64,000 nucleotides of DNA from Paenibacillus lycopersici (GTDB lineage Bacteria; Bacillota; Bacilli; Paenibacillales; Paenibacillaceae). This document shows, piece after piece, positions 1 through 8,130 of the stretch. Location: positions 2,421,001-2,485,000 of the forward strand of contig NZ_CP048209.1 of assembly GCF_010119935.1 (NCBI RefSeq), written 5' to 3'. A program made the position numbers and the translations under genes. The notes below the pieces were generated by a model that did no database searches, was not told where the DNA came from, and saw only the letters and a program-made list of their open reading frames with translations. The number at the start of each line of letters is the position of its first letter. Within the stretch, counting starts at the first letter, position 1.

Positions 1-83
1 AACCGGAAGTCGAGAAAACCTACAATAAACAAGCTGCGGACAAACTGGATGGACAGGTGTTCGCGGCCATGAGAAAAGCCTAG
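1..83 (+). CDS. C-terminal end of an unidentified protein (5' cut by window)
   Basis: Reading from base 3 gives 26 residues ending at a TAG at 81-83; the visible tail is hydrophilic and lysine/alanine rich. It runs straight into a strong hairpin that ends the gene, which supports a real gene end rather than a chance frame. The remaining residues are too few to assign a family. The gene converges on the YlaJ-like gene and shares its terminator. Confidence 0.55.
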   Translation, partial: PEVEKTYNKQAADKLDGQVFAAMRKA

Positions 84-103
84 TGAATCTTCACTAGGCT
101 TTT
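74..103. terminator. Bidirectional rho-independent terminator
   Basis: A perfect 13-bp stem (aaaagcctagtga / tcactaggctttt) with a 4-nt ATCT loop, an A-run on the left and a T-run on the right, so it can end transcription from both sides. It lies between two convergent genes. Confidence 0.9.
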
Positions 104-108
104 TCTGT

Positions 109-702
109 CTATTGGCGTTTCTCGCGGTTGAGCGCATGGTTCGCATGCGAGTCTTTCGCGACTTTCTGCTCGAGCTCTTCTTTCGTCACCGCTTGCGGAT
201 CCTTCTTGATCGACTGAATGTCACGCGGCACTTGGGGAACGATCCGGCCGATAATATCCGCCATTTCTTCGCCGAAGCCGGCGATCGGACGGCCGCGTCT
301 GATGTCGGCGCCGAGCTCTTTCAGCCTGGAGGAGAGATCGATGTCCGCGGTGACTATGGCGTCGATGCCGTACGGATCCTTGTGGAACGCTTCCGCAACG
401 GCGTATTTGACCGTGCCGACGCGGGAACGGTCCAGATTGCCGGCAACGTCGATGCCGACGACCGCTTTATTTTTAAAGACAACGCAGTGCGCGTCCTTCA
501 CGCCCGGCACATGACGCGCCAGGCTTTCCAAATGCGCAGCAACTTGTTTTGGGCTGCTGATCTTTTGCTTCTGCGGGGCGCTTTGCTGCGCGCGAACGCG
601 TTGATCATTTTGCGGAGAGGGTGATGTCTCATTGCGGGCGACAGTGTTGCAGCCTGCTGTCAGCATACAAAGGAGCATAGCAGGCACCAGCCATTTCCTC
701 AT
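109..702 (-). CDS. ylaJ: YhcN/YlaJ-family sporulation lipoprotein
   Basis: The 197-aa product begins with a lipoprotein signal: basic MRK, a hydrophobic stretch and LTAGC with the lipid cysteine near residue 18. The rest resembles the YhcN/YlaJ family (spore or germination-related lipoproteins), with a central domain containing VVGIDVAGN and a conserved AFHKDPYG segment. I chose the ATG at 702 because AGGTGG lies 5-6 bases upstream; a GTG at 711 in the same frame is possible. The gene is divergent from the PhoH gene, the same neighbour as ylaK in B. subtilis, which supports the YlaJ call. Its precise molecular role is not known from the sequence. Confidence 0.82.
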   Translation of the reverse strand: MRKWLVPAMLLCMLTAGCNTVARNETSPSPQNDQRVRAQQSAPQKQKISSPKQVAAHLESLARHVPGVKDAHCVVFKNKAVVGIDVAGNLDRSRVGTVKYAVAEAFHKDPYGIDAIVTADIDLSSRLKELGADIRRGRPIAGFGEEMADIIGRIVPQVPRDIQSIKKDPQAVTKEELEQKVAKDSHANHALNREKRQ

Positions 703-865
703 ATTCGCCACCTGACCTTTCTAAAGTGTGCATCTGTGCATCTTATGTCGAAGCCTTGGTCGCAAGCTCCGCTCACTGCTCGGGCATGCATCCCGCCTAG
801 TTTGCCTTGAAGCGGGTTCCGCTATGTACGCCTTGAACGAAATTCCAACGCCAGGAGGTCTCACG

Positions 866-2197
866 ATGAAAAAAATATTCGTGCTCGACACCAATGTTCT
901 GCTCCATGACCCGCAAGCGATCTTTGCCTTCGAGGACAACGAGGTTATCATCCCCGCAGTGGTGTTGGAAGAGATCGACTCGAAGAAGAGACTCGCCGAC
1001 GAGCTGGGCCGGAATGCAAGGCATGTATCCCGGCTGCTCGATCATATGCGCGAGAACGGGCATTTGCATGAGGGCATCGTGCTGGATAACGGAGGCGTGC
1101 TGAAGGTCGAGCTGAACCACCGGAGCTTCGTCCGCGTGCAGGAGATGTTCGGCGAGATGTCGAACGACAATCGCATTCTGGCGGTGGCCTTGAACTACCA
1201 TCTGGAGGAGCAGGAGAGGGGAAGCGCGCGCCCGGTCATTATCGTCAGCAAGGACGTGCTCGTCCGCATTAAAGCGGATGTGCTCGGCGTCGAGGCCCAG
1301 GATTATCTGTCCGATCAAGTCGTGGCGCCGTCCGAGGTGTATGCGGGGTATTTGACGCTGAAGGTACATCCGGCGGTGATCGACGAGTTCTATACGTACC
1401 GGTTTCTGACGATCAAAAATTTACAGCTTAACCTACGGCTGCATCCGAACGAATTCGTCATTCTGAGAGACGAGATGGGCACGTCGAAGTCGGCGCTGCT
1501 GAAAGTGAGCCAGGACGCGGCCAGGTTGGAACCGCTCTATCTAAGCAACGATCCCGTGTGGGGCATTACCGCCCGCAACGCGCAGCAGCGCATGGCGCTG
1601 GAATTGCTGCTTAACGACGACATCCCGCTCGTGACGCTGACCGGCAAGGCGGGAACGGGCAAGACGCTGCTGGCGCTTGCCGCAGGGCTCATGAAGGTGG
1701 AGGATGAGCATAAATACAAGAAACTGCTGATCGCAAGGCCCGTCGTGCCGATGGGCAAGGATATCGGGTATTTACCGGGCGAGAAAGAAGAGAAGCTGCG
1801 TCCGTGGATGCAGCCGATTTACGATAATCTGGAATTCCTGTTCGATACGAAGAAGTCGGGCGACATCGATAAAATATTGATGGGACTCGGCAGCATTCAG
1901 GTCGAGGCGCTTACTTACATCCGGGGGCGGTCCATCCCGGGCCAGTTCATCATCGTCGACGAGGCGCAGAACTTGACCCGCCACGAGGTGAAGACGATCG
2001 TGTCGCGAGTAGGCGAGGGGAGCAAGATCGTGCTGATGGGCGATCCGGAGCAGATCGATCATCCGTATCTCGATTCCATCAGCAACGGGCTCACGCATAT
2101 CGTGGAACGGTTCAAGCAGGAAGGCGTCAGCGGCCATATGACGCTGGAGAAGGGCGAGCGCTCCAAGCTCGCGCAGCTGGCGGCGGATTTGCTGTAA
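866..2197 (+). CDS. ylaK: PhoH-family PIN-domain ATPase (YlaK-like)
   Basis: The 443-aa protein has an N-terminal PIN-type nuclease fold (residues about 1-150, opening with FVLDTNVLLHD and its first acidic residue D8) joined to a C-terminal PhoH ATPase domain. Walker A GKAGTGKT is near residue 260 and Walker B FIIVDEAQN near residue 360. This is the PhoH2 layout, a family linked to RNA unwinding and cleavage. The ATG at 866 follows AGGAGG at 853-858; the 46-codon upstream extension of the frame has no such site. Sits next to the YlaJ-like gene as in B. subtilis. Function in this organism is inferred from family only. Confidence 0.92.
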   Translation: MKKIFVLDTNVLLHDPQAIFAFEDNEVIIPAVVLEEIDSKKRLADELGRNARHVSRLLDHMRENGHLHEGIVLDNGGVLKVELNHRSFVRVQEMFGEMSNDNRILAVALNYHLEEQERGSARPVIIVSKDVLVRIKADVLGVEAQDYLSDQVVAPSEVYAGYLTLKVHPAVIDEFYTYRFLTIKNLQLNLRLHPNEFVILRDEMGTSKSALLKVSQDAARLEPLYLSNDPVWGITARNAQQRMALELLLNDDIPLVTLTGKAGTGKTLLALAAGLMKVEDEHKYKKLLIARPVVPMGKDIGYLPGEKEEKLRPWMQPIYDNLEFLFDTKKSGDIDKILMGLGSIQVEALTYIRGRSIPGQFIIVDEAQNLTRHEVKTIVSRVGEGSKIVLMGDPEQIDHPYLDSISNGLTHIVERFKQEGVSGHMTLEKGERSKLAQLAADLL

Positions 2198-2212
2198 CGG
2201 CGGCCGAACGGT

Positions 2213-2782
2213 TTACGCGGGATCCGCGGCGGGCTTGACAATCTCGAAGTCGCATCGATAGGCGCGTGCGATGCCCGCGATCAAATCAACCTGATGACGG
2301 TCGACGGCGAGCAGCCATCGGCCGTCTTCTTGCATAAGGGCGGCAATGGCATGTTCAATGGCTTGCTCCAGCGCCGGTTCGAATTCCCGATCGGGCTTGT
2401 CCGCTGCGGGAGCGCCATAAGCGGCATCGTCAGAGGCAGCCAGTTCGACGACGGCCGCAAGCTGGAGATCCAGGTAAGTACGACCGGCGTCCGCGCGAAC
2501 ACCGTAGTCGGTGAACAAGCGTTCGTTCGGCTGCCATTCGTCCGCGAGCTGCAGCCATATGCCGCGCTCGCAGACGATGCGCTGGCCGGACGCGAACAGC
2601 TCGATGACGTCGCAGTCCTCGGGCGTGCCCAGGAACAAGGTCGAATGATGCTGGTCAAGCACAACGACGGCTTCCGCGATATCGTCTATGAAGAGGTCGC
2701 GGTCTTCCGGCTCCCAATCGTTCGGCAAGTGCAGGTCCAAGCTGTATACGGTTCTCACGGGCAACACGTTCCTCTCGTTCAT
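2213..2782 (-). CDS. Conserved-looking protein of unknown function
   Basis: A 189-aa acidic cytoplasmic protein with no signal peptide, membrane segment or motif I recognise. It is rich in D/E, contains several W residues in the first half (NDWEPEDRD, GIWLQLADEWQ) and ends with an alanine-rich region. Codon use and the position just past the PhoH stop (convergent, 15-base gap) support a real gene. B. subtilis has the uncharacterised ylaL at this place, but I cannot show homology. The upstream site is weak (GAAGAG about 6 bases before the ATG). Function unknown. Confidence 0.7.
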   Translation of the reverse strand: MNERNVLPVRTVYSLDLHLPNDWEPEDRDLFIDDIAEAVVVLDQHHSTLFLGTPEDCDVIELFASGQRIVCERGIWLQLADEWQPNERLFTDYGVRADAGRTYLDLQLAAVVELAASDDAAYGAPAADKPDREFEPALEQAIEHAIAALMQEDGRWLLAVDRHQVDLIAGIARAYRCDFEIVKPAADPA

Positions 2783-2831
2783 CGTCTCTTCAGTATGGCG
2801 AATATCGGCAGGAGATGCAATGAAATGTATA

Positions 2832-2860
2832 GCGACAAAAAAACGCTTTCTTGCTACAAT
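2832..2860 (+). promoter_or_regulatory. Candidate sigma-A promoter for the solute-binding-like gene
   Basis: GCGACA at 2832-2837 and TACAAT at 2855-2860 are separated by 17 bases, about 34 bases before the GTG start at 2894. It lies in the divergent gap between the unknown minus-strand gene and the exported protein gene. The -10 is good and the -35 is partial. Confidence 0.45.
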
Positions 2861-2893
2861 TAAGGTTAGCCCAAATCGGCGAGGAGGGATAAG

Positions 2894-4297
2894 GTGTCTC
2901 GTAGAAAGGTAGTCATATTGCTGTTAAGCTTGTTCACGCTATGCGCGGCTTTGCTCGTTTCGCTGACCGGCAAGCCCGGATCGCCCGTTACGCCGTCGGA
3001 CGATGGGACACCTTCCAGCCAGCAGCCGCAAGTCGATCATGGCGCCGCTAAGGAACGCAAGACGCTTTCGATAGCCGTCTCGATGGACGAGGCGGAATTT
3101 CAATATTGGAATAAGCGCAAGGATTGGTTCGAGCTCAACCATGCGAACATCGCGATTGCGCTGACGAATATTCGCGGGCTTGATCCCGACGACGCGCGGA
3201 AGACCGCTTCCGAAGCCGGCGAGCCGTTCGACGTTATGCTGCTCGATGACGACCGCGTGCGCGAATTCGCCATGCAGGGCTACTTGCTGCCTGTTGACGA
3301 GATCGTCACGGGCGATTCCGCCGCGGACTTGTTGGAAGCGCTCACAGGCATGGTGAAATGGAACGGCTCGCTCTGGGGCGTGCCGGTAGACAGCAATCCG
3401 CTGCTGAACGTATGGTCGCGGAAGCTGCTAAGCGCCGCAGGCGTGCAGGAACCGCCCAAAACGATGGAAGCGTTCAAAGCGCTGGCGGCCGCGTTGTCGA
3501 CGGAGCATCCGGGCAATTTCAGCCCGTTCAATCTGAATACGTCGGACCCGCGCGACCTGTCCGCATGGCTCGGACTGTTCCCCGGGAATGCGGCGGCGGC
3601 CGCCGCCTTATCGCCGTTCACGGCGAGCCAGAAGGAGCAGCTGCGCTACGCGGCCGAGCATAATAGCGAGCTGCTTCGGTTCAATCCGCTGCTGCAGACG
3701 GAGAAGCTGATGCATGCCTTTCAGTCGCAGCAGCTGCTTAGCGCGGTCGTACCGTGGACGACGTACTTCGCCTTAACGGATGACGAGCGGTCGCTGCTGA
3801 CGATCGGCTCCGCGAACGGACCGATCGTACGGACCGACGGCAGAAGCTTCGTGCTTACGGCGGAGACGGACAAGGCGGCGGAAGCGCGGGAATGGATTCA
3901 ATATATGACGGGATCGTCCGCGGAGCTCGAGCGCTACCGGTTATTCGGCCGGCTTCCCGCGCGCGTCTCCGTGATGACGGGCGAATTCGAATACAATGCC
4001 GTCGCGGACAAGCCCCCGCATTTTCTGGCGCCGATGCTGAAGGAGACGGCAGCGGCCCCCGATCCGCCATGGCGCGAACGCTGGATCCGCTGGGAGTCGC
4101 TGAGCTCGTCGCTCGGCGGCAACTCCCAAGCCTTCGGTCCGGGCGAAGCGAACGCGTTGATCGCGCAATGGAACGGGGAGACCGACGGGCAAACGAAAGA
4201 CGGCGCAGAAGCGCCGTCTCGGCAGGAAACCGGTAATGAATCGCAAGCACGCGGCGATGAGCCGAACGAGCCTAAAAATGAATCGAAAGGCCAATGA
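2894..4297 (+). CDS. Extracellular solute-binding-like protein (family 1 type), membrane-anchored or secreted
   Basis: The 467-aa product starts at a GTG 5 bases after GAGGAGGG. It has an N-terminal hydrophobic signal or anchor (residues about 5-25) but no clean lipobox: the only cysteine, in LFTLCAAL, lacks the small residue before it. A bacterial substrate-binding fold follows: a WFELNHANI start, a PFDVMLLDDD segment, then the LWGVPVD and ARVSVM regions seen in sugar-type binding proteins. The last 45 residues are a hydrophilic E/Q/N-rich tail. No permease or ATPase gene is adjacent, so it may be an orphan receptor or sensor protein. Its 3' end overlaps the convergent gene by 26 bases. Confidence 0.72.
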   Translation: MSRRKVVILLLSLFTLCAALLVSLTGKPGSPVTPSDDGTPSSQQPQVDHGAAKERKTLSIAVSMDEAEFQYWNKRKDWFELNHANIAIALTNIRGLDPDDARKTASEAGEPFDVMLLDDDRVREFAMQGYLLPVDEIVTGDSAADLLEALTGMVKWNGSLWGVPVDSNPLLNVWSRKLLSAAGVQEPPKTMEAFKALAAALSTEHPGNFSPFNLNTSDPRDLSAWLGLFPGNAAAAAALSPFTASQKEQLRYAAEHNSELLRFNPLLQTEKLMHAFQSQQLLSAVVPWTTYFALTDDERSLLTIGSANGPIVRTDGRSFVLTAETDKAAEAREWIQYMTGSSAELERYRLFGRLPARVSVMTGEFEYNAVADKPPHFLAPMLKETAAAPDPPWRERWIRWESLSSSLGGNSQAFGPGEANALIAQWNGETDGQTKDGAEAPSRQETGNESQARGDEPNEPKNESKGQ

Positions 4298-5366
4298 TCA
4301 GGCTGCCGTCTTCTACGGCGACGGATTTGGCTTTGACGAACGATACGATCTCGGAGGGATTGAATCCGAGGTCGAATTGCCGTTCCAGCTGCTTGCGCGT
4401 CGTATCGGGCAGCGCCAGGCCGTTGAAGATCAGCTCGTCGACGTGGAACAGGATGGCCCCGTTCTTCTCCAGCGTATAATGGCCGGTCAGCTCGACTTCC
4501 AGGCTGTCGTTCTTGCCGGTAATGACGACGTTGCCTTGCTGGAAGGCGAAGGCGAAATTGTTGAAAATCGCGTCTTGGCCGCGCAGGAATTCGTTCAGCT
4601 TGCCGGCGGGAATCGTCAGCGTATAATTGAAGCCGTCGATCTTCAGCATGTCTTTGTCTTTCTCGACCCAGTTCGGGATTTTGCCCATCGCTTTGGACAG
4701 CGCTTTGAAATAACGGTTGACCTCGACGAGCCCGACTTTCTGCCAGTAATCGTTGTAATCGTCGATCAGCGCGCGCAGCTTGTCCGCATCCGAACGCCCG
4801 TTCAGCGTCGTATCGACTTCGTCTTGCAAGCCGGCGACCCGGTCGCGCTGCGTGCGGAGCCGCGTCTCGACCTCGTCCAGCTGAGCGGATTGCGCGTTCA
4901 GCGAAGCGATGCCGCGCTGAAGCGTCTTGTACTGCTTCGAATAGTCGTTCAACGTCTGCTTATCGTTCGAGAAGATATAATCGAAATAGTCGATGATCGT
5001 AAGAAGTCCGGATAAATTCCGCGCGGACAGCAGCGCGTTCAACAGGATGTCGCGTTCGCCGGTATAGTAGGCGCGAAGCACCTTGCCGGCATCCTCACGT
5101 TTCCGGTCAATGGCTTCCTCCTGCTTGGCGAGCTCGGTTCGCGAAGCGCTCAGCTTGGCTTGCACGCCGGCCTGCTCCTCCTGGATGCGCGCGATTTCTT
5201 TGTCGATCTCCACGACCGACAGGCTCTTCTCCAGCACGCTTCGAATCTCTTCGTCCTGTGGAACGGCCGGTTTGGCGGGCTCGGCGAGAGCGGGATAGAT
5301 CGTCAGCCAGCCGGCCAGCACGGCAACGGCGAATGAGACGGCCCAGCGGCGTTTCGTTCCTTGCAC
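4272..5366 (-). CDS. Exported coiled-coil protein with PcsB-like N-terminal region
   Basis: The product (364 aa from the GTG at 5366) has a basic start, a signal peptide ending at ALA before EPAKPA, then a long coiled coil (about residues 35-190 with many ELAKQEEAIDRKRE-type heptads) like the N-terminal region of PcsB/CwlO-type cell wall hydrolases. The C-terminal half is a beta-rich domain of unknown type (GNVVITGKND, GHYTLEKNG). I see no NlpC/P60, CHAP or M23 catalytic domain, so it may regulate rather than cut peptidoglycan. GTG 5366 was chosen because GAAAGGGGG lies 6 bases upstream; the ATG at 5399 has no such site. Confidence 0.72.
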   Translation of the reverse strand: MQGTKRRWAVSFAVAVLAGWLTIYPALAEPAKPAVPQDEEIRSVLEKSLSVVEIDKEIARIQEEQAGVQAKLSASRTELAKQEEAIDRKREDAGKVLRAYYTGERDILLNALLSARNLSGLLTIIDYFDYIFSNDKQTLNDYSKQYKTLQRGIASLNAQSAQLDEVETRLRTQRDRVAGLQDEVDTTLNGRSDADKLRALIDDYNDYWQKVGLVEVNRYFKALSKAMGKIPNWVEKDKDMLKIDGFNYTLTIPAGKLNEFLRGQDAIFNNFAFAFQQGNVVITGKNDSLEVELTGHYTLEKNGAILFHVDELIFNGLALPDTTRKQLERQFDLGFNPSEIVSFVKAKSVAVEDGSLIIGLSIHF

Positions 5367-5471
5367 GGTCGTCCCCCTTTCCGGCAATGATGGATGCACT
5401 ACTATATGCGGATAATAGGTTTATTATATCTGGAACGTTCAAATTTGTCCCCGGTTCGGAGGAGCGTCGCA

Positions 5472-6722
5472 ATGGGAAACTCGAAACGGCTTACGCAGTC
5501 TATCTTGCATACGATCGCGGCTTCCAATCGGCTCGGCTGGCTTGAGAAGCCTCCCGCGTCTGTCGGTGAAGGTATCCCGGCCATCACGTTTCATGATTAT
5601 ATGGCGATGTGCCTGTACGACGAGCGGGACGGTTATTACAAGAGCGGCCGCGTGCGCATCGGCAAAGAAGGCGACTTCTACACCAGCTCCGCCATCGGCT
5701 CCATCATGGGCGGGAAGCTGGCCGGGTATGCCGCGAAGCTCGCCGGAGGCCAGTCCCGTGCCGTGACGATCATGGAGTGGGGAGCGGGAACGGGCGCGTT
5801 GGCGCAGCAAATGCTGGCGGCGCTGGACGGGATTGAAGAGAACGGCACCGTCCCGGCTTGGCTTGCGGACGCGCGCTGGGTGCTCGTGGACGGCAATCCG
5901 GTTCATCTGGACGAAGCCCGAAGCCGGCTGGCCGGAAGGCTGTCCGGCAGCGCGGGCCCGGCGCTCGCGTTCATGACGCCGGAGGAGGCGGAAGCCGAGC
6001 TCGGCAGAAGCGGAGAGGATCGGTTCACGATCGTGATCGCCAACGAACTGCTGGATGCGATGCCGGTTCATCGCGTCGTCAAGCGCGGCGGCGCGTTGCG
6101 GGAGCTCGGCGTAGCGGCTGCGGAGGCCGGGCCGGATGCTCCCGGCACCGAAATGGCAGGATCGTTGGCAGGGCTGATCGATGGCGGGGCGGGGAGCGAT
6201 TTCCGGTACGTCCATATGCCGTTGTCCGATGAGCGGATCGCCGCTGCGCTGCACAGAGACGGCGTCCGGCTGCGCGAAGGCCAGATCATGGAAGTGAACA
6301 TGAACGCCGAACGGTGGATTGCGAAATTGGGCGGCCTGATCCGCCGCGGCTGCCTTATGCTCATCGATTACGGCCATGAAGCGGCAGAGCTCGCGGGGCC
6401 GCATCGCATGCAAGGCACGCTGCTGTGCTATAAGAACCATGTCGCGCGGGATGAGCCGCTGCTGGACCCCGGCGGCCAGGACATGACCGCGCACGTGAAC
6501 TTCACGGCCTGCATGGCGGCCGGCGCGGCAGCGGGCTGGCGACGGCGCTACTACGGCACGCAGAAACAGTTTCTCGTCGACGAAGGGCTGTTGTCCGAGC
6601 TTGCGGACCATGACGGCACGAATCCGTTCGGCGAAGCGGCCAAGCGGAACCGGGCGATCCGTCAGCTGCTGCTCAGCGACGCGATGAGCGAGACGTTCAA
6701 GGTGCTGGCGCTGGACAAATAG
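5472..6722 (+). CDS. MidA/NDUFAF7-type (DUF185) class I SAM-dependent methyltransferase
   Basis: The 416-aa protein has the layout of the DUF185 family: N-terminal IPAITFHDYMAMCLYDERDGYY, a SAM-binding loop MEWGAGTGALAQQML near residue 100, then IVIANELLDAMPVHR and a late LMLIDYGHEA segment. In mitochondria the family methylates an arginine of a complex I subunit; bacterial substrates are not established. ATG 5472 is preceded by GGAGG at 5458-5462; the 26 codons upstream have no ribosome site. Divergent from the coiled-coil protein and followed by a strong terminator, so probably a single-gene unit. Confidence 0.85.
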   Translation: MGNSKRLTQSILHTIAASNRLGWLEKPPASVGEGIPAITFHDYMAMCLYDERDGYYKSGRVRIGKEGDFYTSSAIGSIMGGKLAGYAAKLAGGQSRAVTIMEWGAGTGALAQQMLAALDGIEENGTVPAWLADARWVLVDGNPVHLDEARSRLAGRLSGSAGPALAFMTPEEAEAELGRSGEDRFTIVIANELLDAMPVHRVVKRGGALRELGVAAAEAGPDAPGTEMAGSLAGLIDGGAGSDFRYVHMPLSDERIAAALHRDGVRLREGQIMEVNMNAERWIAKLGGLIRRGCLMLIDYGHEAAELAGPHRMQGTLLCYKNHVARDEPLLDPGGQDMTAHVNFTACMAAGAAAGWRRRYYGTQKQFLVDEGLLSELADHDGTNPFGEAAKRNRAIRQLLLSDAMSETFKVLALDK

Positions 6723-6737
6723 ACGATAGACGAATCG

Positions 6738-6783
6738 AAAAAAGGCTGTTCCGGAGAGCTTGTCTCCCGGAACAGCCTTTTGG
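6738..6783. terminator. Rho-independent terminator, probably bidirectional
   Basis: AAAGGCTGTTCCGG pairs with CCGGAACAGCCTTT around a short loop, flanked by an A-run on the left and a T-run on the right. It ends the methyltransferase gene and can also end the convergent DUF2626 gene. Confidence 0.9.
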
Positions 6784-6816
6784 CTATTTTGCTCAAGTAG
6801 TAAAGGTTCCGTCTAT

Positions 6817-7053
6817 TTAGAATGGGTTCCCCATTACAAATACCGTCCAATACGTAAAGCTGACGAAGGCGATAAACATGTATCCCCAGAACATCAGCAT
6901 GTAGGTTCTTTCGGTAAAGTTCAAATAGCCTAACAGGACAAACACAGCGGTCTGGATAAAGAACAAGATTGCCATCTCGTTCAAGTGGCCTGCAAACGCC
7001 ATCAACGCGATTGCGAGCGTCCAAAAACCGAGCACTCGGAACATGCGTGCCAT
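6817..7053 (-). CDS. Small membrane protein, DUF2626 family (YqgY-like)
   Basis: A 78-aa protein with two or three hydrophobic segments (about residues 8-25, 28-44 and 53-74) and the conserved start MARMFRVLGFW, with LNFTERTYM and a final FTYWTVF. This pattern matches the short DUF2626 proteins of Bacilli (YqgY in B. subtilis), whose function is unknown. A clear AGAGGGGG site lies about 9 bases before the ATG. Confidence 0.75.
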   Translation of the reverse strand: MARMFRVLGFWTLAIALMAFAGHLNEMAILFFIQTAVFVLLGYLNFTERTYMLMFWGYMFIAFVSFTYWTVFVMGNPF

Positions 7054-7321
7054 GATTTCTCCCCCTCTCGACAGTCTCTACCCGATTACTATTGCCCATT
7101 ATAACGTTTCAGGTAACGACTGTAAACTGTTTCAATCGTGACGAATTGGCAAACTTTTTAAGTTGCGCGCGCCCGTTAAGACAAGTTTGCTTCAATTTAC
7201 AGCAATTCATGTATGAGCCTAAAAAAAAATGGATATACAATTTAGTATCCGATAGATTCTATGAACTCTACCAAGGGCATAGAGATAAAGTAAGCGCCTA
7301 ATGTTGGGAGGTTTTGGTTGC

Positions 7322-7969
7322 ATGACAGCAGTGAGACAAGATGCCTGGAGCCCGGATGACGATCTTATTCTGGCCGAGGTCACGCTGCGGCACATTCGCG
7401 AAGGCAGCACGCAGCTAGCCGCATTCGAAGAAGTAGGTGAACGGATCGGCCGCACTTCGGCAGCCTGCGGCTTCCGCTGGAACAGCTGCGTCCGCAAGCG
7501 GTACGAGGATGCCATTCAGATCGCGAAGCAGCAGCGCCAGAAACGAAATTATATGAAGAAGCAAACGTATGCAACAGCCCCTCACGTTTCCTCTATCCAT
7601 GTGGTGGACGCGGAGGAACGCGCATTCAAGAACGATCCGCTGACGGAAGAATCGTTGTCGATCGATTCCGTGATCCGGTTCTTGCGTCAATGGAAAGGCA
7701 CGTATCAAGAGCTGAATCGTCAAATCAAGACGCTCGAGCGCGATCTGCGCGAGAAGGACGACGAGCTTCAGGAGCTGCGCGAGGTCAACGAGCGCTTGTC
7801 GCTTGAAGTGAACAATGCGCAGACCGATTACCGCGCCGTGAATGACGATTACAAAACGCTCATTCAAATCATGGACCGCGCCCGCCGGCTTACCGTCCTG
7901 ACGGAAGAAGACGAGGCGAAGCCGAGATTCAAAATGGACGCCAACGGAAATTTGGAGCGCATCGAATAA
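7322..7969 (+). CDS. gerR: RsfA/GerR-type prespore transcriptional regulator
   Basis: The 215-aa protein has an N-terminal Myb/SANT-like DNA-binding domain (W-rich DAWSPDDDLILAEVTLRHI ... SAACGFRWNSCVRKRY, residues about 6-70), a basic linker, and a long coiled coil (about residues 115-175, starting VIRFLRQWKGTYQ). This is the RsfA family; the place before panE matches ylbO (gerR) in B. subtilis, a sporulation regulator. Start: ATG 7322 with GGGAGG at 7306-7311; an in-frame ATG at 7301 precedes that site and is unlikely. The 268-base region upstream is AT-rich and shows no clear promoter. Confidence 0.85.
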   Translation: MTAVRQDAWSPDDDLILAEVTLRHIREGSTQLAAFEEVGERIGRTSAACGFRWNSCVRKRYEDAIQIAKQQRQKRNYMKKQTYATAPHVSSIHVVDAEERAFKNDPLTEESLSIDSVIRFLRQWKGTYQELNRQIKTLERDLREKDDELQELREVNERLSLEVNNAQTDYRAVNDDYKTLIQIMDRARRLTVLTEEDEAKPRFKMDANGNLERIE

Positions 7970-8026
7970 CAGGCTCTAACGGAAAATTGCATGGCATAAC
8001 GCCCGTACGATTGCGGCCGCACACTT

Positions 8027-8067
8027 AAAATCTCTCCGTTCCTTGATTAAGGACGGCGGGATTTTTT
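8027..8067 (+). terminator. Rho-independent terminator after gerR
   Basis: An imperfect stem (AAATCTCTCCGTTCCTT pairing with AAGGACGGCGGGATTT, with G-T pairs and one bulge) followed by a T-run, 60 bases after the gerR stop. Confidence 0.75.
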
Positions 8068-8130
8068 AGTTTGTTTCTGTTACGATAGCCGTATACATTC
8101 CTACATACTGACGAATTTCGAGGTGGGCGA

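Noticed and set aside
7092..7301. 69-codon frame before gerR
   Set aside because: Lies in AT-rich upstream DNA, has no ribosome site and its codon use differs from neighbours.
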